From assembly GCF_900177245.1 (NCBI RefSeq), contig NZ_FXBM01000001.1, positions 434,001 to 498,000 on the forward strand: 64,000 nucleotides of DNA. The letters are read 5' to 3'. A program made the position numbers and the translations under genes. Of the stretch, positions 27,473-35,530 are shown piece after piece; positions within the stretch are counted from its first letter, which is position 1; every line of letters begins with the position of its first letter. The notes beneath the pieces were generated by a model that saw only the letters and a program-made list of their open reading frames with translations, was not told the DNA's origin and searched no databases. This DNA is from Rathayibacter oskolensis (GTDB lineage: Bacteria > Actinomycetota > Actinomycetes > Actinomycetales > Microbacteriaceae).

Positions 27473-28039
27473 TTACAGCGTCGGTGACGGTCCGGGCGTC
27501 CGCGAGGCGACGGGGGCCGCGGCGGTGGTGACGTCGACGGAACCGGCGCGGTTCAGCCCCTGCCCGTCGACCCAGCTCTGCCGGGTCTCGAACCGCTGGT
27601 TGCCCGTGAAGAACTTGTTGCGCAGCCGAGCCAGGTCGTTGTAGGGGTCACGGAGCTTCTCTGCCCTCCAGGACAGGTCGCTCTCCTTCTTGGCGAGCTG
27701 CGCGAGGGCGTCCTGCACCTGCTGGAAAAAGACGTTGTACCGCGCGACGGCCTCTCCGATGTCGACGGGCTTCTCGGTCCAGGACGCGTTGACGAACGGT
27801 CCGGTGATCTCGTTCTGGAGTTTGTCGGCGAGGTGCTCAGCGGTCTGGATCGTCGTCGTCAGGTCGGCGACGGCCCGCTGCCCTTCTCGGACCAGCTCGC
27901 GTTCGTGGGAGCGGACCTCGTCGAAGACCAGCTGGTCGACGTGCTTGATGGCGTCGCGCTCGGCCTTGGCGTTGGCGTACGGCTGGTCGCGGACCGATGA
28001 GCGCACCTCGTCGAAGTTGCCACGCGGGAAGGCGATCAT
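27473..28039 (-). CDS. Coiled-coil hypothetical protein, element
   Basis: 188 residues, mostly helical with heptad-like stretches (KAERDAIKHVDQLVFDEVRS, then QRAVADLTTTIQTAEHLADK) and an unstructured Ala/Pro-rich tail. No motif or membrane segment seen. The start overlaps the upstream gene's stop (ATGA at 28036-28039), so the two are coupled. No function can be assigned. Confidence 0.55.
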   Translation of the reverse strand: MIAFPRGNFDEVRSSVRDQPYANAKAERDAIKHVDQLVFDEVRSHERELVREGQRAVADLTTTIQTAEHLADKLQNEITGPFVNASWTEKPVDIGEAVARYNVFFQQVQDALAQLAKKESDLSWRAEKLRDPYNDLARLRNKFFTGNQRFETRQSWVDGQGLNRAGSVDVTTAAAPVASRTPGPSPTL

Positions 28040-28410
28040 CGTCCCGCTCCGCCCGCGAACGAGCCACCGATGGTGCGGTTGCCCTTCTTCTTGGCGTACG
28101 CCTGCAGGCGGTCGTGCCGCTCGGTGCGAGCCTCGTGCTGCTCGATGACGGCGAGGAGGGCCTCCTCTGCGTCGCTGAGCGCGGCCTTCAGCTCCTGCGC
28201 CGCCCGCTGGGCGACGGGGACGTGCTTGCGCTTGAGGTCACGAGCGAGCGCCGACCCTTCGGTCCCGGGGTACGCGGGCAGGTCGGCATGAATCTGTCGC
28301 TGTGAGAGGCCGGGGATGTGGTCGGCGAGGTCGTTGGAGACCTCCGATGGGATGGCGTCGGAAACGGGGCCACCTGGGAGCTGCCGCGGGGTCACGTACT
28401 GCGTACTCAT
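28036..28410 (-). CDS. Hypothetical protein, element
   Basis: 124 residues. The N-terminal half is Pro-rich, the C-terminal half is a charged helix (AAQELKAALSDAEEALLAVI, then EARTERHDRLQAYAKKKG) likely to form a coiled coil with the partner encoded next. The tail ends in GGSFAGGAGR. It sits between the ribbon-helix-helix gene (12 bp upstream) and the coiled-coil gene (overlap), forming a three-gene operon. Confidence 0.55.
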   Translation of the reverse strand: MSTQYVTPRQLPGGPVSDAIPSEVSNDLADHIPGLSQRQIHADLPAYPGTEGSALARDLKRKHVPVAQRAAQELKAALSDAEEALLAVIEQHEARTERHDRLQAYAKKKGNRTIGGSFAGGAGR

Positions 28411-28422
28411 TGTCGAGCCTTT

Positions 28423-28638
28423 CTATTCGTTATTGGGTCGGGAAGTGAGGGAAAGTGGGATGGGTGGGTGGTCCGGGAGGAGGTTGAGCGCCACGAGCTT
28501 CTCGGCCAACGCGATACGGATCAGCGAGGCCTTCGCCAGGCCGGTTGCCGCGACGAACGCGTCGAGCGCCTTGTCCATTTCGGTCGGAATGGACGCTCGG
28601 ACGGTGACGTAGTTTTTGGGTGGACGGCCTGTCGGCAT
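28423..28638 (-). CDS. Ribbon-helix-helix DNA-binding protein
   Basis: 71 residues. The strand VTVRASIPTEMDKAL followed by two helices (DAFVAATGLAKASLIRIALA) is a CopG/Arc-type ribbon-helix-helix; RPPKNYV precedes it. Such proteins repress their own operon and often control plasmid copy number or satellite early genes. It begins the leftward operon (then 28410 and 28039) and faces the rightward 28827 gene across 188 bp, so it likely controls that divergent promoter region. Confidence 0.75.
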   Translation of the reverse strand: MPTGRPPKNYVTVRASIPTEMDKALDAFVAATGLAKASLIRIALAEKLVALNLLPDHPPIPLSLTSRPNNE

Positions 28639-28826
28639 TTAGGCGCCTCCTTTTCTGATCGGATAGCGCTACTTCAACCGCCTTACCATGCCTCGCGTTT
28701 GATCCGATCGCTTTTCAAATGTCGATTGAGTCAAGCCCAGAGTGCAAGGTGATCCCGTTGGAATAAGTAATAGCGACAAGCAGGCGAACGAGTAGGGTTC
28801 GGGCACGCCGACAAGAGGAGAGAACC

Positions 28827-29012
28827 ATGGGACAAATATTCGAAGGCCGAGCCGGCAAGGCGCCCTATCAGCGGGTTACTGCAGCCGAGCGCGAGGAGGC
28901 GACGGAGTACGCCGGAACGACTGACGGCTCCGATCCGATGTCAACGGCGCGGCGCCCGCTGAGCGCTGCGGAGCAACGGCGGGCGATGTTCCGAGCGCCC
29001 AACGGCTCCTAG
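28827..29012 (+). CDS. Small hypothetical protein, element
   Basis: 61 residues, hydrophilic and probably disordered (MGQIFEGRAGKAPYQRVTAA). AGAGGAGAG lies 5 bases before the ATG, a strong ribosome site, which supports a real gene despite its size. It is transcribed away from the ribbon-helix-helix gene and ends before a hairpin at 29037. No function known. Confidence 0.55.
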   Translation: MGQIFEGRAGKAPYQRVTAAEREEATEYAGTTDGSDPMSTARRPLSAAEQRRAMFRAPNGS

Positions 29013-29036
29013 CTCGTCGCTGAGCGCCCAACGCTG

Positions 29037-29065
29037 GGCCGCTCCGGCACGACCGCGGAGCGGCC
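29037..29065. terminator. Hairpin after the 28827 gene
   Basis: GGCCGCTCCG (29037-29046) and CGGAGCGGCC (29056-29065) are perfect complements with a nine-base loop, 24 bp after the stop codon. Confidence 0.6.
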
Positions 29066-29089
29066 TAGCGTCCCTACTACCCTGGGCGC

Positions 29090-29920
29090 ATGACGGACGA
29101 GGACAAGTGGGCGCCGCTCGGCATGGACCCGGAGCCGCTGGAAGCGCTCACGGACGGGGTGCCGCCCTGGCTCCACCACTCGCTTTGGGCCTGGATCGAG
29201 GTCAACGTCAGCCCGTCTCCGTATGGACGTACGGAGGACCTCGTTGCGCAGTACGACCGACGAACCCGCCGCCGTGTTCCTCTCTACCCCGGCTTCTATC
29301 GTCGCGGCCTGGGCTCCCTGCAAGACGAGCTGAGCGAGGACGAGACGATCCGGTTCGTGGACTTCCTGCTCGCCCACGGTCTGAGCCTCAACATCGCCGG
29401 GTTACGCGAGCTGCTGCTGGACGGCGGGTCGTTGTGGGCGCTCGGCGAGCGGTCCGGGCGACGCGGCCTGGTCCGCCGAGTCCCCGAGGGCGTGCAGCGG
29501 GCTGCCGAGGAGGCGATGTCGGCGCCCGGACACGCGGGACCGTTGCTTGCCGAGGCGTGGGGCTCCACGTTCGGGGTGGGCCCCGACTACGAGCGCGCCT
29601 ACTCGAAGTCGGTCAAGGCGGTGGAGGCCGCGTCGATTCCTGTGGTGATGCCGACGAACCGTTCCGCCGGACTCCAGAATGTCATCGGTCAGATGCGCGC
29701 TGACGGCGACTGGGGACTCGCCATGTCGCGGGAGCACTCCCTGAATACGAGCGCTGCCACCGTTCTGGCCATGATGCAAGTTCTTTGGACCGGGCAGAAC
29801 GATCGTCACGCCGGACAGCCTGGGTACAGCCCAAGCACTGCGGCTGATGGGGAAGCTGCGGTGCTGTTGGCGGTCCCGCTGGTGCAGTGGTTCACCTCCG
29901 GAGCCATCGCCCGCCGCTGA
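29090..29920 (+). CDS. Abi-C/HEPN-like protein, putative defence gene
   Basis: 276 residues. The C-terminal ~120 residues (YERAYSKSVKAVEAASIPVV, then NRSAGLQNVIGQMRADGDWG, then GQNDRHAGQ and VPLVQWFTSGA) match the abortive-infection C-terminal (Abi_C) type of helical domain; the DRHAG segment sits where HEPN-like proteins keep an Arg/His pair, though a canonical R-x4-6-H RNase motif is not clear. The first ~130 residues (LTDGVPPWLHHSLWAWIEVN) show no known domain. It is the last gene before attR, a usual cargo position. A role in phage defence or exclusion is inference from family and location. Confidence 0.6.
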   Translation: MTDEDKWAPLGMDPEPLEALTDGVPPWLHHSLWAWIEVNVSPSPYGRTEDLVAQYDRRTRRRVPLYPGFYRRGLGSLQDELSEDETIRFVDFLLAHGLSLNIAGLRELLLDGGSLWALGERSGRRGLVRRVPEGVQRAAEEAMSAPGHAGPLLAEAWGSTFGVGPDYERAYSKSVKAVEAASIPVVMPTNRSAGLQNVIGQMRADGDWGLAMSREHSLNTSAATVLAMMQVLWTGQNDRHAGQPGYSPSTAADGEAAVLLAVPLVQWFTSGAIARR

Positions 29921-30096
29921 CGGATCCCCGCGGAAAACCCCTCCAACCGCGCTCCGCCGAGCTGATCCGAACCGAACCGGAGCGCGCCGCGAGAAGGTGT
30001 CCAAGGTGGGCCGGATCCCAGCGTTCATGCGGGAAAACCGGCCTCTCGCGGCCTGATGCGGAGCAGTTCGGTTTGCCCCGGTAAGAGACCTTCCGA

Positions 30097-30152
30097 AGTC
30101 TTGAAAACTGGTGGGCAGAGATGTCTCTAGGGTTCGAATCCCTAGCCCTCCG
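30097..30152 (+). repeat. attR with 3' half of tRNA-Ser
   Basis: The first 31 bp equal 18571-18601. The rest keeps the tRNA 3' half with a T-stem TAGGG-TTCGAAT-CCCTA and acceptor GCCCTCC, differing from attL in two base pairs that change together. There is no 5' half, so it is not a tRNA gene; it is the displaced chromosomal 3' end. Confidence 0.92.
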
Positions 30153-30333
30153 CCACGCGGGGCTGCCCCGCATGTCGTCCCCTGCTCGATCGTGGCAGGC
30201 CCTGCGAGGGCGAACGCCCGCCTCCCTCCCCGCGCGGCTGCTAAGCCCGCCGTCCACCTCGTCGACCCGCTCGCCGGGGGATCGTCGACCGACGGGTGCC
30301 CTGAGGCTCCCGTCGGTCGACGCCACCTGACGA

Positions 30334-31137
30334 TCAGGGCCCGCAGCCGCCGAGGGTGTAGAACGGGGTCTCGCTCAGGCTGATCGCCTGCACGGTGTCC
30401 GTGGCACTCGCGAGTCTGAACCAGAGCCGACGCTCGTCCGGTCCCGCCAGCGAGTAGACGGTGTCCCCCGCGATGAGGGGTTCCTCGACCAGATCGGGGT
30501 AGGCGGCGAGCAGTTCGGCGCTCGTCGAACCCGTCGAGATGCCGGCAGAGGTGCGGGGCAGCGAACCGTCGAGCTGCGTCCCGTCGTCGCTGACGTAGTT
30601 GGCGACCTCGAGATAGTTCGAGGCGCCGGCTTCGTGAGGGTCGACTCCTATGAACGAGCGCGGGTTGCCGGGGAGCTGGCGGTAGTCGGCAGGGCACTCG
30701 TCCGTTCCGAAGTCGTACGGGACCAGGTCGGTCGTGTCCAGAGCCGCCGAGGCCTCGGCCATCGACCCGCCGAACGCGATCGGTCCGACGCCCTCGAAGC
30801 CGATGATCCACGTGCCCACGTCGACCGCGGTCGGCGTCGGTGTCGGCTCCGGAGCCGGTGGCTCAGGGGCCGTGGTCGGAGTCGGAGTCGGGGTCGGTGT
30901 CGGCGTCGCGCTCGACGTCTCGGCCGGGGCGGGAGCTGCGACCGGGATCTGGATGATGCCGGTCAGCGCCATCGCGACTCCGCCGCCCGAGAGGAGCAGA
31001 GCGGCGAGCACGAGGCCGATGAGCAGCGAAGCGCGAGCACGCAGCGAGGGGCGTGCGTTCTCGGCGCGGGCGGTCTCGACGATCATGGCGCGGATGGCGC
31101 GATCGCGGTCGGGGTCGAGGACGGGCTTGTCGTTCAT
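30334..31137 (-). CDS. Membrane protein next to ECF sigma factor, putative anti-sigma
   Basis: 267 residues. A short cytoplasmic N-terminus (PVLDPDRDRAIRAMIVETAR) precedes one transmembrane helix (about 38-60), a Thr-Pro repeat linker (TPTPTPTPTPTT) and an external domain of ~160 residues (DVGTWIIGFEGVGPIAFGGS, with Cys residues in DECPADY and the C-terminal GGCGP). Its ATG overlaps the sigma factor stop (31134-31137) with GGAGG upstream, so the two are coupled. No zinc anti-sigma motif. The pairing suggests it controls the sigma factor (inference). Confidence 0.6.
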   Translation of the reverse strand: MNDKPVLDPDRDRAIRAMIVETARAENARPSLRARASLLIGLVLAALLLSGGGVAMALTGIIQIPVAAPAPAETSSATPTPTPTPTPTTAPEPPAPEPTPTPTAVDVGTWIIGFEGVGPIAFGGSMAEASAALDTTDLVPYDFGTDECPADYRQLPGNPRSFIGVDPHEAGASNYLEVANYVSDDGTQLDGSLPRTSAGISTGSTSAELLAAYPDLVEEPLIAGDTVYSLAGPDERRLWFRLASATDTVQAISLSETPFYTLGGCGP

Positions 31138-31733
31138 CGTGCACCTCCATCGGTGGCTGCATCGGCCGTGAGGTCGGTGATCAGGGTGGCGAGCTTCGCT
31201 TTCGCTCGCGAGAGACGGGACTTGACGGTGCCGACGGGGACGCCGAGCACCCGCGCGGCCTCGGCGGTCGGCATCTCGGCGATGATGCACAGCGAGAGGA
31301 CGTCCTGGTCGCGGGCGGCGAGGCCCGCGAAGGCGCTGCGGATCGCCTCCCGGCGCGGCGCGGTGTCGATGCGGTCGCCGGCCTCGTCGGAGAAGTCCTC
31401 CTGGTGCCGCGGCTCGGGGAGCCGGCCGAGCGCGAGCTGGTGGCGACGACGGGAGCGGTCGACGTTGCGGGCCACGTTGTTGGTCGTCGCCAGGAGCCAG
31501 GGCAGGGGAGACCCGTCGACCAGGCGGATCGCGGTGCGCTTGCGCCACGCCTCCAGGAAGACGAGTGCGGTGATGTCCTCGGCGTCGTGCAGCGCCCGCG
31601 TGTGGCGGAGCGCGTGCCAGAAGACGCGGAGCCTGTAGGTGTCGTAGAGCCTGCCGAAGCCGTCCGGGTCGCCCGTGAGGACGCTCGCCCACGAGGATTC
31701 GGCGGCGTCCCGCGGCGGAGAGGAAGTGGTCAT
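31134..31733 (-). CDS. ECF-type RNA polymerase sigma factor
   Basis: 199 residues. Region 2 reads YDTYRLRVFWHALRHTRALH then DAEDITALVFLEAWRKR; region 4 reads LAARDQDVLSLCIIAEMPTA then a helix-turn-helix ending VPVGTVKSRLSRAKAKL. The ATG at 31733 fits the family start; the frame open to 31940 continues into the divergent promoter region. It likely directs transcription of envelope or secreted functions, since its partner is a membrane protein and two LytR-CpsA-Psr genes lie divergently. Confidence 0.88.
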   Translation of the reverse strand: MTTSSPPRDAAESSWASVLTGDPDGFGRLYDTYRLRVFWHALRHTRALHDAEDITALVFLEAWRKRTAIRLVDGSPLPWLLATTNNVARNVDRSRRRHQLALGRLPEPRHQEDFSDEAGDRIDTAPRREAIRSAFAGLAARDQDVLSLCIIAEMPTAEAARVLGVPVGTVKSRLSRAKAKLATLITDLTADAATDGGAR

Positions 31734-31950
31734 GACGGGATATGTCCGCTCGCTCGGATCGGTTCCCTCCGGTCCTCCTCGGGAGTGGCGGAGTGCTGTC
31801 GCGATCGCTCCGGATGAGGTCCGGGACGACTCTGGGTAGTATGGCCCGACGCGGACACGGCGATCCCTCCGCGAGCCCCTGCTCCACCTCCGGCCGGATG
31901 CGCCCACGATCCGCCCGCCACCGCCAGCACTCGAGACCAACGGGAGACGG

Positions 31951-33282
31951 ATGCGCAGGACGGACCCTTCGACGGAGCCCTCCGCCGCGGTCGAGTCCGC
32001 CCGCTCGCCGCGACCCTTCGTGAGGCACGGGCGTCAGAAGAGGCACAGCCTCCCTCGCACGCTGGTCAAGGCGGCGGCCATGATCTCCGGAGTCGGCGTC
32101 GCCGCCTCCGTGTCGATCGTCGCGATCGCGGCGACCCTCCTGGTCCAGTCGGCGCAGCCCTCGGTCGAGCTGCACCCGGTCGCGGCCGGCTCCAGCGTCG
32201 AGGCCGCCGCGGGCGTTCCCGAGATCGGCGCCCTCGAGGGCGGCTTCAACGTGCTCGTCGTCGGCAGCGACTCCCGCCAGGGCCAGGGCGACGCCTACGG
32301 CGACCCCGACGAGGAGACGAGCGTCCTCAACGACGTCAACATGCTGATGCACGTCTCGGCCGACCACAGCAACGCCACGGTCGTGAGCTTCCCCCGCGAC
32401 ATGTACGTCGACATCCCCTCCTGCGTGAACGCGGCGACCGGCGAGACGATCCCCGAGCGCTACGACACGAAGATCAACGAGGCGATGGGCAAGGACGTCA
32501 GCCTCGGCTGCGTCGCCGGAGTCGTCGAGGACCTCCTCGGCATCCGGGTCGACTACGGAGCGGTCGTGCAGTTCAACGGCGTCATCGAGATGTCGAACGC
32601 GGTCGGCGGAGTCGACGTCTGCGTCGCGACCGAGATCGCCGACCCCTACACGAACACCTACCTCGAGCCGGGCAACCACTCGCTCCAGGGGATGGCCGCG
32701 CTGCAGTTCCTCCGGAGCCGCCACGGCATCGGCGACGGCAGCGACCTGACCCGCATCAGCAACCAGCAGGTCTTCCTCTCGTCCCTCGTCCGCGAGATCA
32801 AGAGCGCCGACACGCTGCTGAACCCGGTCTCGCTGTACGGACTCGCGAAGGCGGCGCTGGGAAACATGACCCTCTCGAGCGAGCTGAACAACGTCAACAC
32901 GATGGTGCAGATGGGGCTCGCCCTGAGCGACGTCGACCTGGCGAACGTCGTCTTCGCCCAGTACCCGACCGGCGAGGTGTCGGGCGGAGTCACGCCCGAC
33001 CGCCTCGCGGGCGACGTCCTCGCCACCGCGCTGCAGACCGATCAGCCGATCGCCCTGACCGGCGGCACCGGCGCAGGCGCGACGGTCGAGGGCGAGGCGG
33101 CGGCACCGGCCGTCACGGAGGCTCCCGCCGGGCCGGCCACGGCCGCGCCTCTCGCGACGGAGGAGGCGACCCCGGGCACGACGACCGAGACTCCCGCGGG
33201 AGAATCCAAGGTTGCGCTGCCAGAGTCGGTGACCGGCCAGAGCGCCGACCAGCAGACCTGCTCGGTCGGGTTCTTCGGCTGA
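31951..33282 (+). CDS. LytR-CpsA-Psr (LCP) family protein 1
   Basis: 443 residues. A cytoplasmic basic N-terminus, one transmembrane helix (about 36-64) and the LCP domain (about 95-300) with LVVGSDSRQG, the signature VVSFPRDMYVDIP, YDTKINEAM and GVIEMSNAVGGVDV. LCP enzymes transfer polymers (teichoic acid, arabinogalactan or glycopolymers) to peptidoglycan. A disordered Ala/Thr/Pro-rich stretch follows and the end SADQQTCSVG is shared with the next gene. GGGAGACGG precedes the ATG. First of a tandem pair. Confidence 0.9.
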   Translation: MRRTDPSTEPSAAVESARSPRPFVRHGRQKRHSLPRTLVKAAAMISGVGVAASVSIVAIAATLLVQSAQPSVELHPVAAGSSVEAAAGVPEIGALEGGFNVLVVGSDSRQGQGDAYGDPDEETSVLNDVNMLMHVSADHSNATVVSFPRDMYVDIPSCVNAATGETIPERYDTKINEAMGKDVSLGCVAGVVEDLLGIRVDYGAVVQFNGVIEMSNAVGGVDVCVATEIADPYTNTYLEPGNHSLQGMAALQFLRSRHGIGDGSDLTRISNQQVFLSSLVREIKSADTLLNPVSLYGLAKAALGNMTLSSELNNVNTMVQMGLALSDVDLANVVFAQYPTGEVSGGVTPDRLAGDVLATALQTDQPIALTGGTGAGATVEGEAAAPAVTEAPAGPATAAPLATEEATPGTTTETPAGESKVALPESVTGQSADQQTCSVGFFG

Positions 33283-33386
33283 GTCCCCGGGTACGCTCCT
33301 CCTCGAGCGTCGACCCGCCGGCGTCTCGCGGCGACCGAGACGCGGCGCTATCGAGAGAGAGCGCGATCCAGAGAGAGCATGGCCTG

Positions 33387-34655
33387 ATGAGCGAACCCGC
33401 CCCGACCCGGAGGACGATCGCCCGGCACGGTCGGCTCCGACCGCAGAGCGGGCTCCGGTTCGCGGGGCGGATCCTCGCCGCGTGCCTCGGAGTCGGGGTG
33501 CTCTCGACGGTCTGCATCGTCGCGATCGCGGTCTCGATGATCGCGGGCAGTGCGCGTCCCTCGGTCGATCTCGATGTCGGCTCGACCGACGCGGGCAGCG
33601 CGATCCCCGAGATCGGCGCCATCGAGGGCGGCGTCAACATCCTCCTCGCGGGCAGCGACAGCGCGGAGGGATCGGAGGAGGGCGCCTACGGTGACCGCTC
33701 CGAGAACCTCAACGACGTGACGATGCTCATGCACATCTCCGAGGACCACTCGACCGTCGAGGTCGTCAGCTTCCCCCGCGACATGTACGTGCCGATCCCG
33801 TCGTGCACCGACCCGACCACCGGCGCGGTGTCGGAGCCGCTCCGCTCGGCCAAGATCAACACGTCGCTGGGCTACGGCGGACTGGCCTGCACGGTGCAGA
33901 CGGTCGAGCAGCTCACCGGGCTCGAGATCCCCTACGCCGCGCTGATCCAGTTCGACGGCGTCATCGAGATGTCCAACGCCGTGGGCGGCGTCGACGTCTG
34001 CGTCGCGTCGGCGATCGAGGACGAGTACACCGGCCTCAATCTCTCGGCGGGCACGCACACGCTCGTCGGAGCCGAGGCGCTCGCGTTCCTCCGCACCCGC
34101 CACGGAGTCGGCGACGGCAGCGACCTCACCCGCATCTCGAGCCAGCAGGTCTACCTCTCGTCGCTCGTGCGCAAGGTGAAGAGCGCGTCGACGCTCTCGA
34201 ACCCCGTCGCTCTCTACGGCCTCGCCAAGGCGGCGGTCTCGAACATGCAGCTCTCGACCTCGCTCGAGAACGTCAACACCCTCGTCTCGATCGGCCTCGC
34301 CGTGAAGGACGTCGACCTGGCGAGCGTCGTCTTCGTGCAGTACCCGACGTTCATCGAGGGCAACGGCGTCTACCCGAGCGAGGAGGCGGCCGGGGCGCTG
34401 AACGCGGCGCTCCTCGCCGATCAGCCCATCGCCCTCACCGGCACGACCGGCGGAGGGTCGGAGGCGACCGACGGCTCGACCCCTGCGGCCACGACCGATC
34501 CCGCCGCGACGCCTCCGGCGACGACCGACCCGGCCGCCACCGACCCGGCGACCCCTGCGACGGGCGAGACGGCCGTCGCGCTGCCGAGCGACGTCTCGGG
34601 CCAGACCGCCGACCAGCAGACCTGCACCGTCGGCCGCACGCTCGACGAGCAGTAG
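33387..34655 (+). CDS. LytR-CpsA-Psr (LCP) family protein 2
   Basis: 422 residues and clearly a paralogue of the preceding gene. A transmembrane helix (about 33-52), LLAGSDSAEG, VVSFPRDMYVPIP, KINTSLGYGG and GVIEMSNAVGGVDV build the LCP catalytic domain. The tail (VSGQTADQQTCTVG) repeats the conserved end of the upstream gene. It transfers cell-wall polymers to peptidoglycan. The two genes are 104 bp apart. Note that DSA replaces DSR of the paralogue at the first active-site segment, so substrate or activity may differ. Confidence 0.9.
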   Translation: MSEPAPTRRTIARHGRLRPQSGLRFAGRILAACLGVGVLSTVCIVAIAVSMIAGSARPSVDLDVGSTDAGSAIPEIGAIEGGVNILLAGSDSAEGSEEGAYGDRSENLNDVTMLMHISEDHSTVEVVSFPRDMYVPIPSCTDPTTGAVSEPLRSAKINTSLGYGGLACTVQTVEQLTGLEIPYAALIQFDGVIEMSNAVGGVDVCVASAIEDEYTGLNLSAGTHTLVGAEALAFLRTRHGVGDGSDLTRISSQQVYLSSLVRKVKSASTLSNPVALYGLAKAAVSNMQLSTSLENVNTLVSIGLAVKDVDLASVVFVQYPTFIEGNGVYPSEEAAGALNAALLADQPIALTGTTGGGSEATDGSTPAATTDPAATPPATTDPAATDPATPATGETAVALPSDVSGQTADQQTCTVGRTLDEQ

Positions 34656-34675
34656 ACGACTCCCGGTCCTCCTCC

Positions 34676-34740
34676 GAGGGAACCCGTTCCCGCCGAGGCG
34701 TCCCGTTCCTCCGGCTCCCTCGGCGAGAACGGGTTCCCTC
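34676..34740. repeat. Long palindrome after LCP pair
   Basis: GAGGGAACCCGTTCCCGCCG then AGG pairs with CCTCGG then CGAGAACGGGTTCCCTC (one mismatch) around a pyrimidine-rich centre. The arms share the GAGAACG motif with palindromes at 7529 and 8505. It may terminate transcription from the LCP genes. Confidence 0.75.
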
Positions 34741-34832
34741 GACGGGTCGACCTGGGCAGCCGAGTGCGGTGTCACGGCGGCCGCACGGGTGCGGTTATGA
34801 TGGTCGTCGTGCGTCCGCCGAGCGGTCGCTCA

Positions 34833-34923
34833 GGAGACGTCGCATAGTCCGGTCGAGTGCACCACCCTGCTAAGGTGGAGAACCCTTTATTGGGTTCCGT
34901 GGGTTCAAATCCCACCGTCTCCG
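34833..34923 (+). tRNA. tRNA-Ser (anticodon GCT)
   Basis: Acceptor GGAGACG/CGTCTCC with discriminator G. Anticodon stem-loop CCACC-CTGCTAA-GGTGG gives anticodon GCT. The variable arm AACCCTTTATTGGGTT is long, as in tRNA-Ser, and the T arm is GTGGG-TTCAAAT-CCCAC. No CCA is encoded. It has no visible att duplication, unlike the tRNA-Ser(UGA) at 18542. Confidence 0.95.
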
Positions 34924-35007
34924 CACCTCCCGAAGGCCCTGCATCCGCGGGGCTTTCCGCGTTGCTGCACACCTCGAGCGGCCACCCCGACGGGCTACCC
35001 TGATCAA

Positions 35008-35523
35008 ATGCGCAGCCCGATCCTCGACGCCCTGTCCGCTCCGCCCGCCCGACGCGAGATGCAGTCGATCCGCGGGGCCCTGGCCGAGATCGTGGTCGGC
35101 GATACGGCGCGCGTCCTCGTCCGCTCGCCCCGGTACGGCCTCTACGGCATCGAAGGGGTCGTCCGCCGCGCGGTCGGAGGCGAGCTGGTCGTCGCCGACG
35201 TCTTCCTCAGCACGGCGACCGAGACCCAGAGCATCGCCCTCGCGGGGGAGAGCGCCGAGGACGCAGCAGGCGGCGACCGCTCCGCCGAGGGGCTCGCTCA
35301 CGGCGACCCGGTGCGCGTGACGTTCTCGACCCCGACGATCGGCTCCTTCACCGTCACCGGGCCGCTCACGGCCGGCGGGCGCGACGGGTTCCTCCTCGTC
35401 GGCAGCTGGATCGTCGCCGACGGCGCCGAGGTCGGTCGCCACGTCGACCGCATCGAGCGCCTCACCGATCTCGACCTGCACGTCAAGCACGTCCCCGGGC
35501 ACCGCTCGGCCGTCGAGGAGTAG
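35008..35523 (+). CDS. Hypothetical actinobacterial protein
   Basis: 171 residues, soluble. Beta-rich pattern (LVRSPRYGLYGIEGVVRRAV, then VRVTFSTPTIGSFTVTGPLT) with no catalytic motif or membrane segment; an acidic disordered loop lies at about 78-95. The family is not recognised. It lies after tRNA-Ser(GCU) and ends 7 bp before the convergent glycosylase gene's stop. Confidence 0.6.
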   Translation: MRSPILDALSAPPARREMQSIRGALAEIVVGDTARVLVRSPRYGLYGIEGVVRRAVGGELVVADVFLSTATETQSIALAGESAEDAAGGDRSAEGLAHGDPVRVTFSTPTIGSFTVTGPLTAGGRDGFLLVGSWIVADGAEVGRHVDRIERLTDLDLHVKHVPGHRSAVEE

Positions 35524-35530
35524 CCCCGAC

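Larger units (their letters stand above)
18571..30127. mobile_element. 11.5 kb integrated phage-satellite-like element in tRNA-Ser(UGA)
   Basis: Bounded by 31-bp identical direct repeats (18571-18601 and 30097-30127) derived from tRNA-Ser. GC is visibly lower than in the flanks. Leftward genes read, in order of transcription: ribbon-helix-helix protein, three unknowns, AlpA-like protein, primase/ATPase, terminase-small-like zinc protein, small protein, serine recombinase, tyrosine integrase, DUF3223 protein. Rightward genes at both ends look like cargo. No capsid, tail, portal, FtsK/TraB translocase or relaxase is visible. An AICE or complete prophage is therefore unlikely. A phage satellite fits best; a decayed prophage or integrated plasmid is the alternative. 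Confidence 0.85.

Noticed and set aside
18571-30127. Actinomycete integrative conjugative element (AICE)
   Set aside because: No FtsK/TraB-type DNA translocase or relaxase is visible in the element.
30097-30152. A second tRNA-Ser gene
   Set aside because: Only the 3' half exists; there is no 5' acceptor or D arm. It is the attR remnant.
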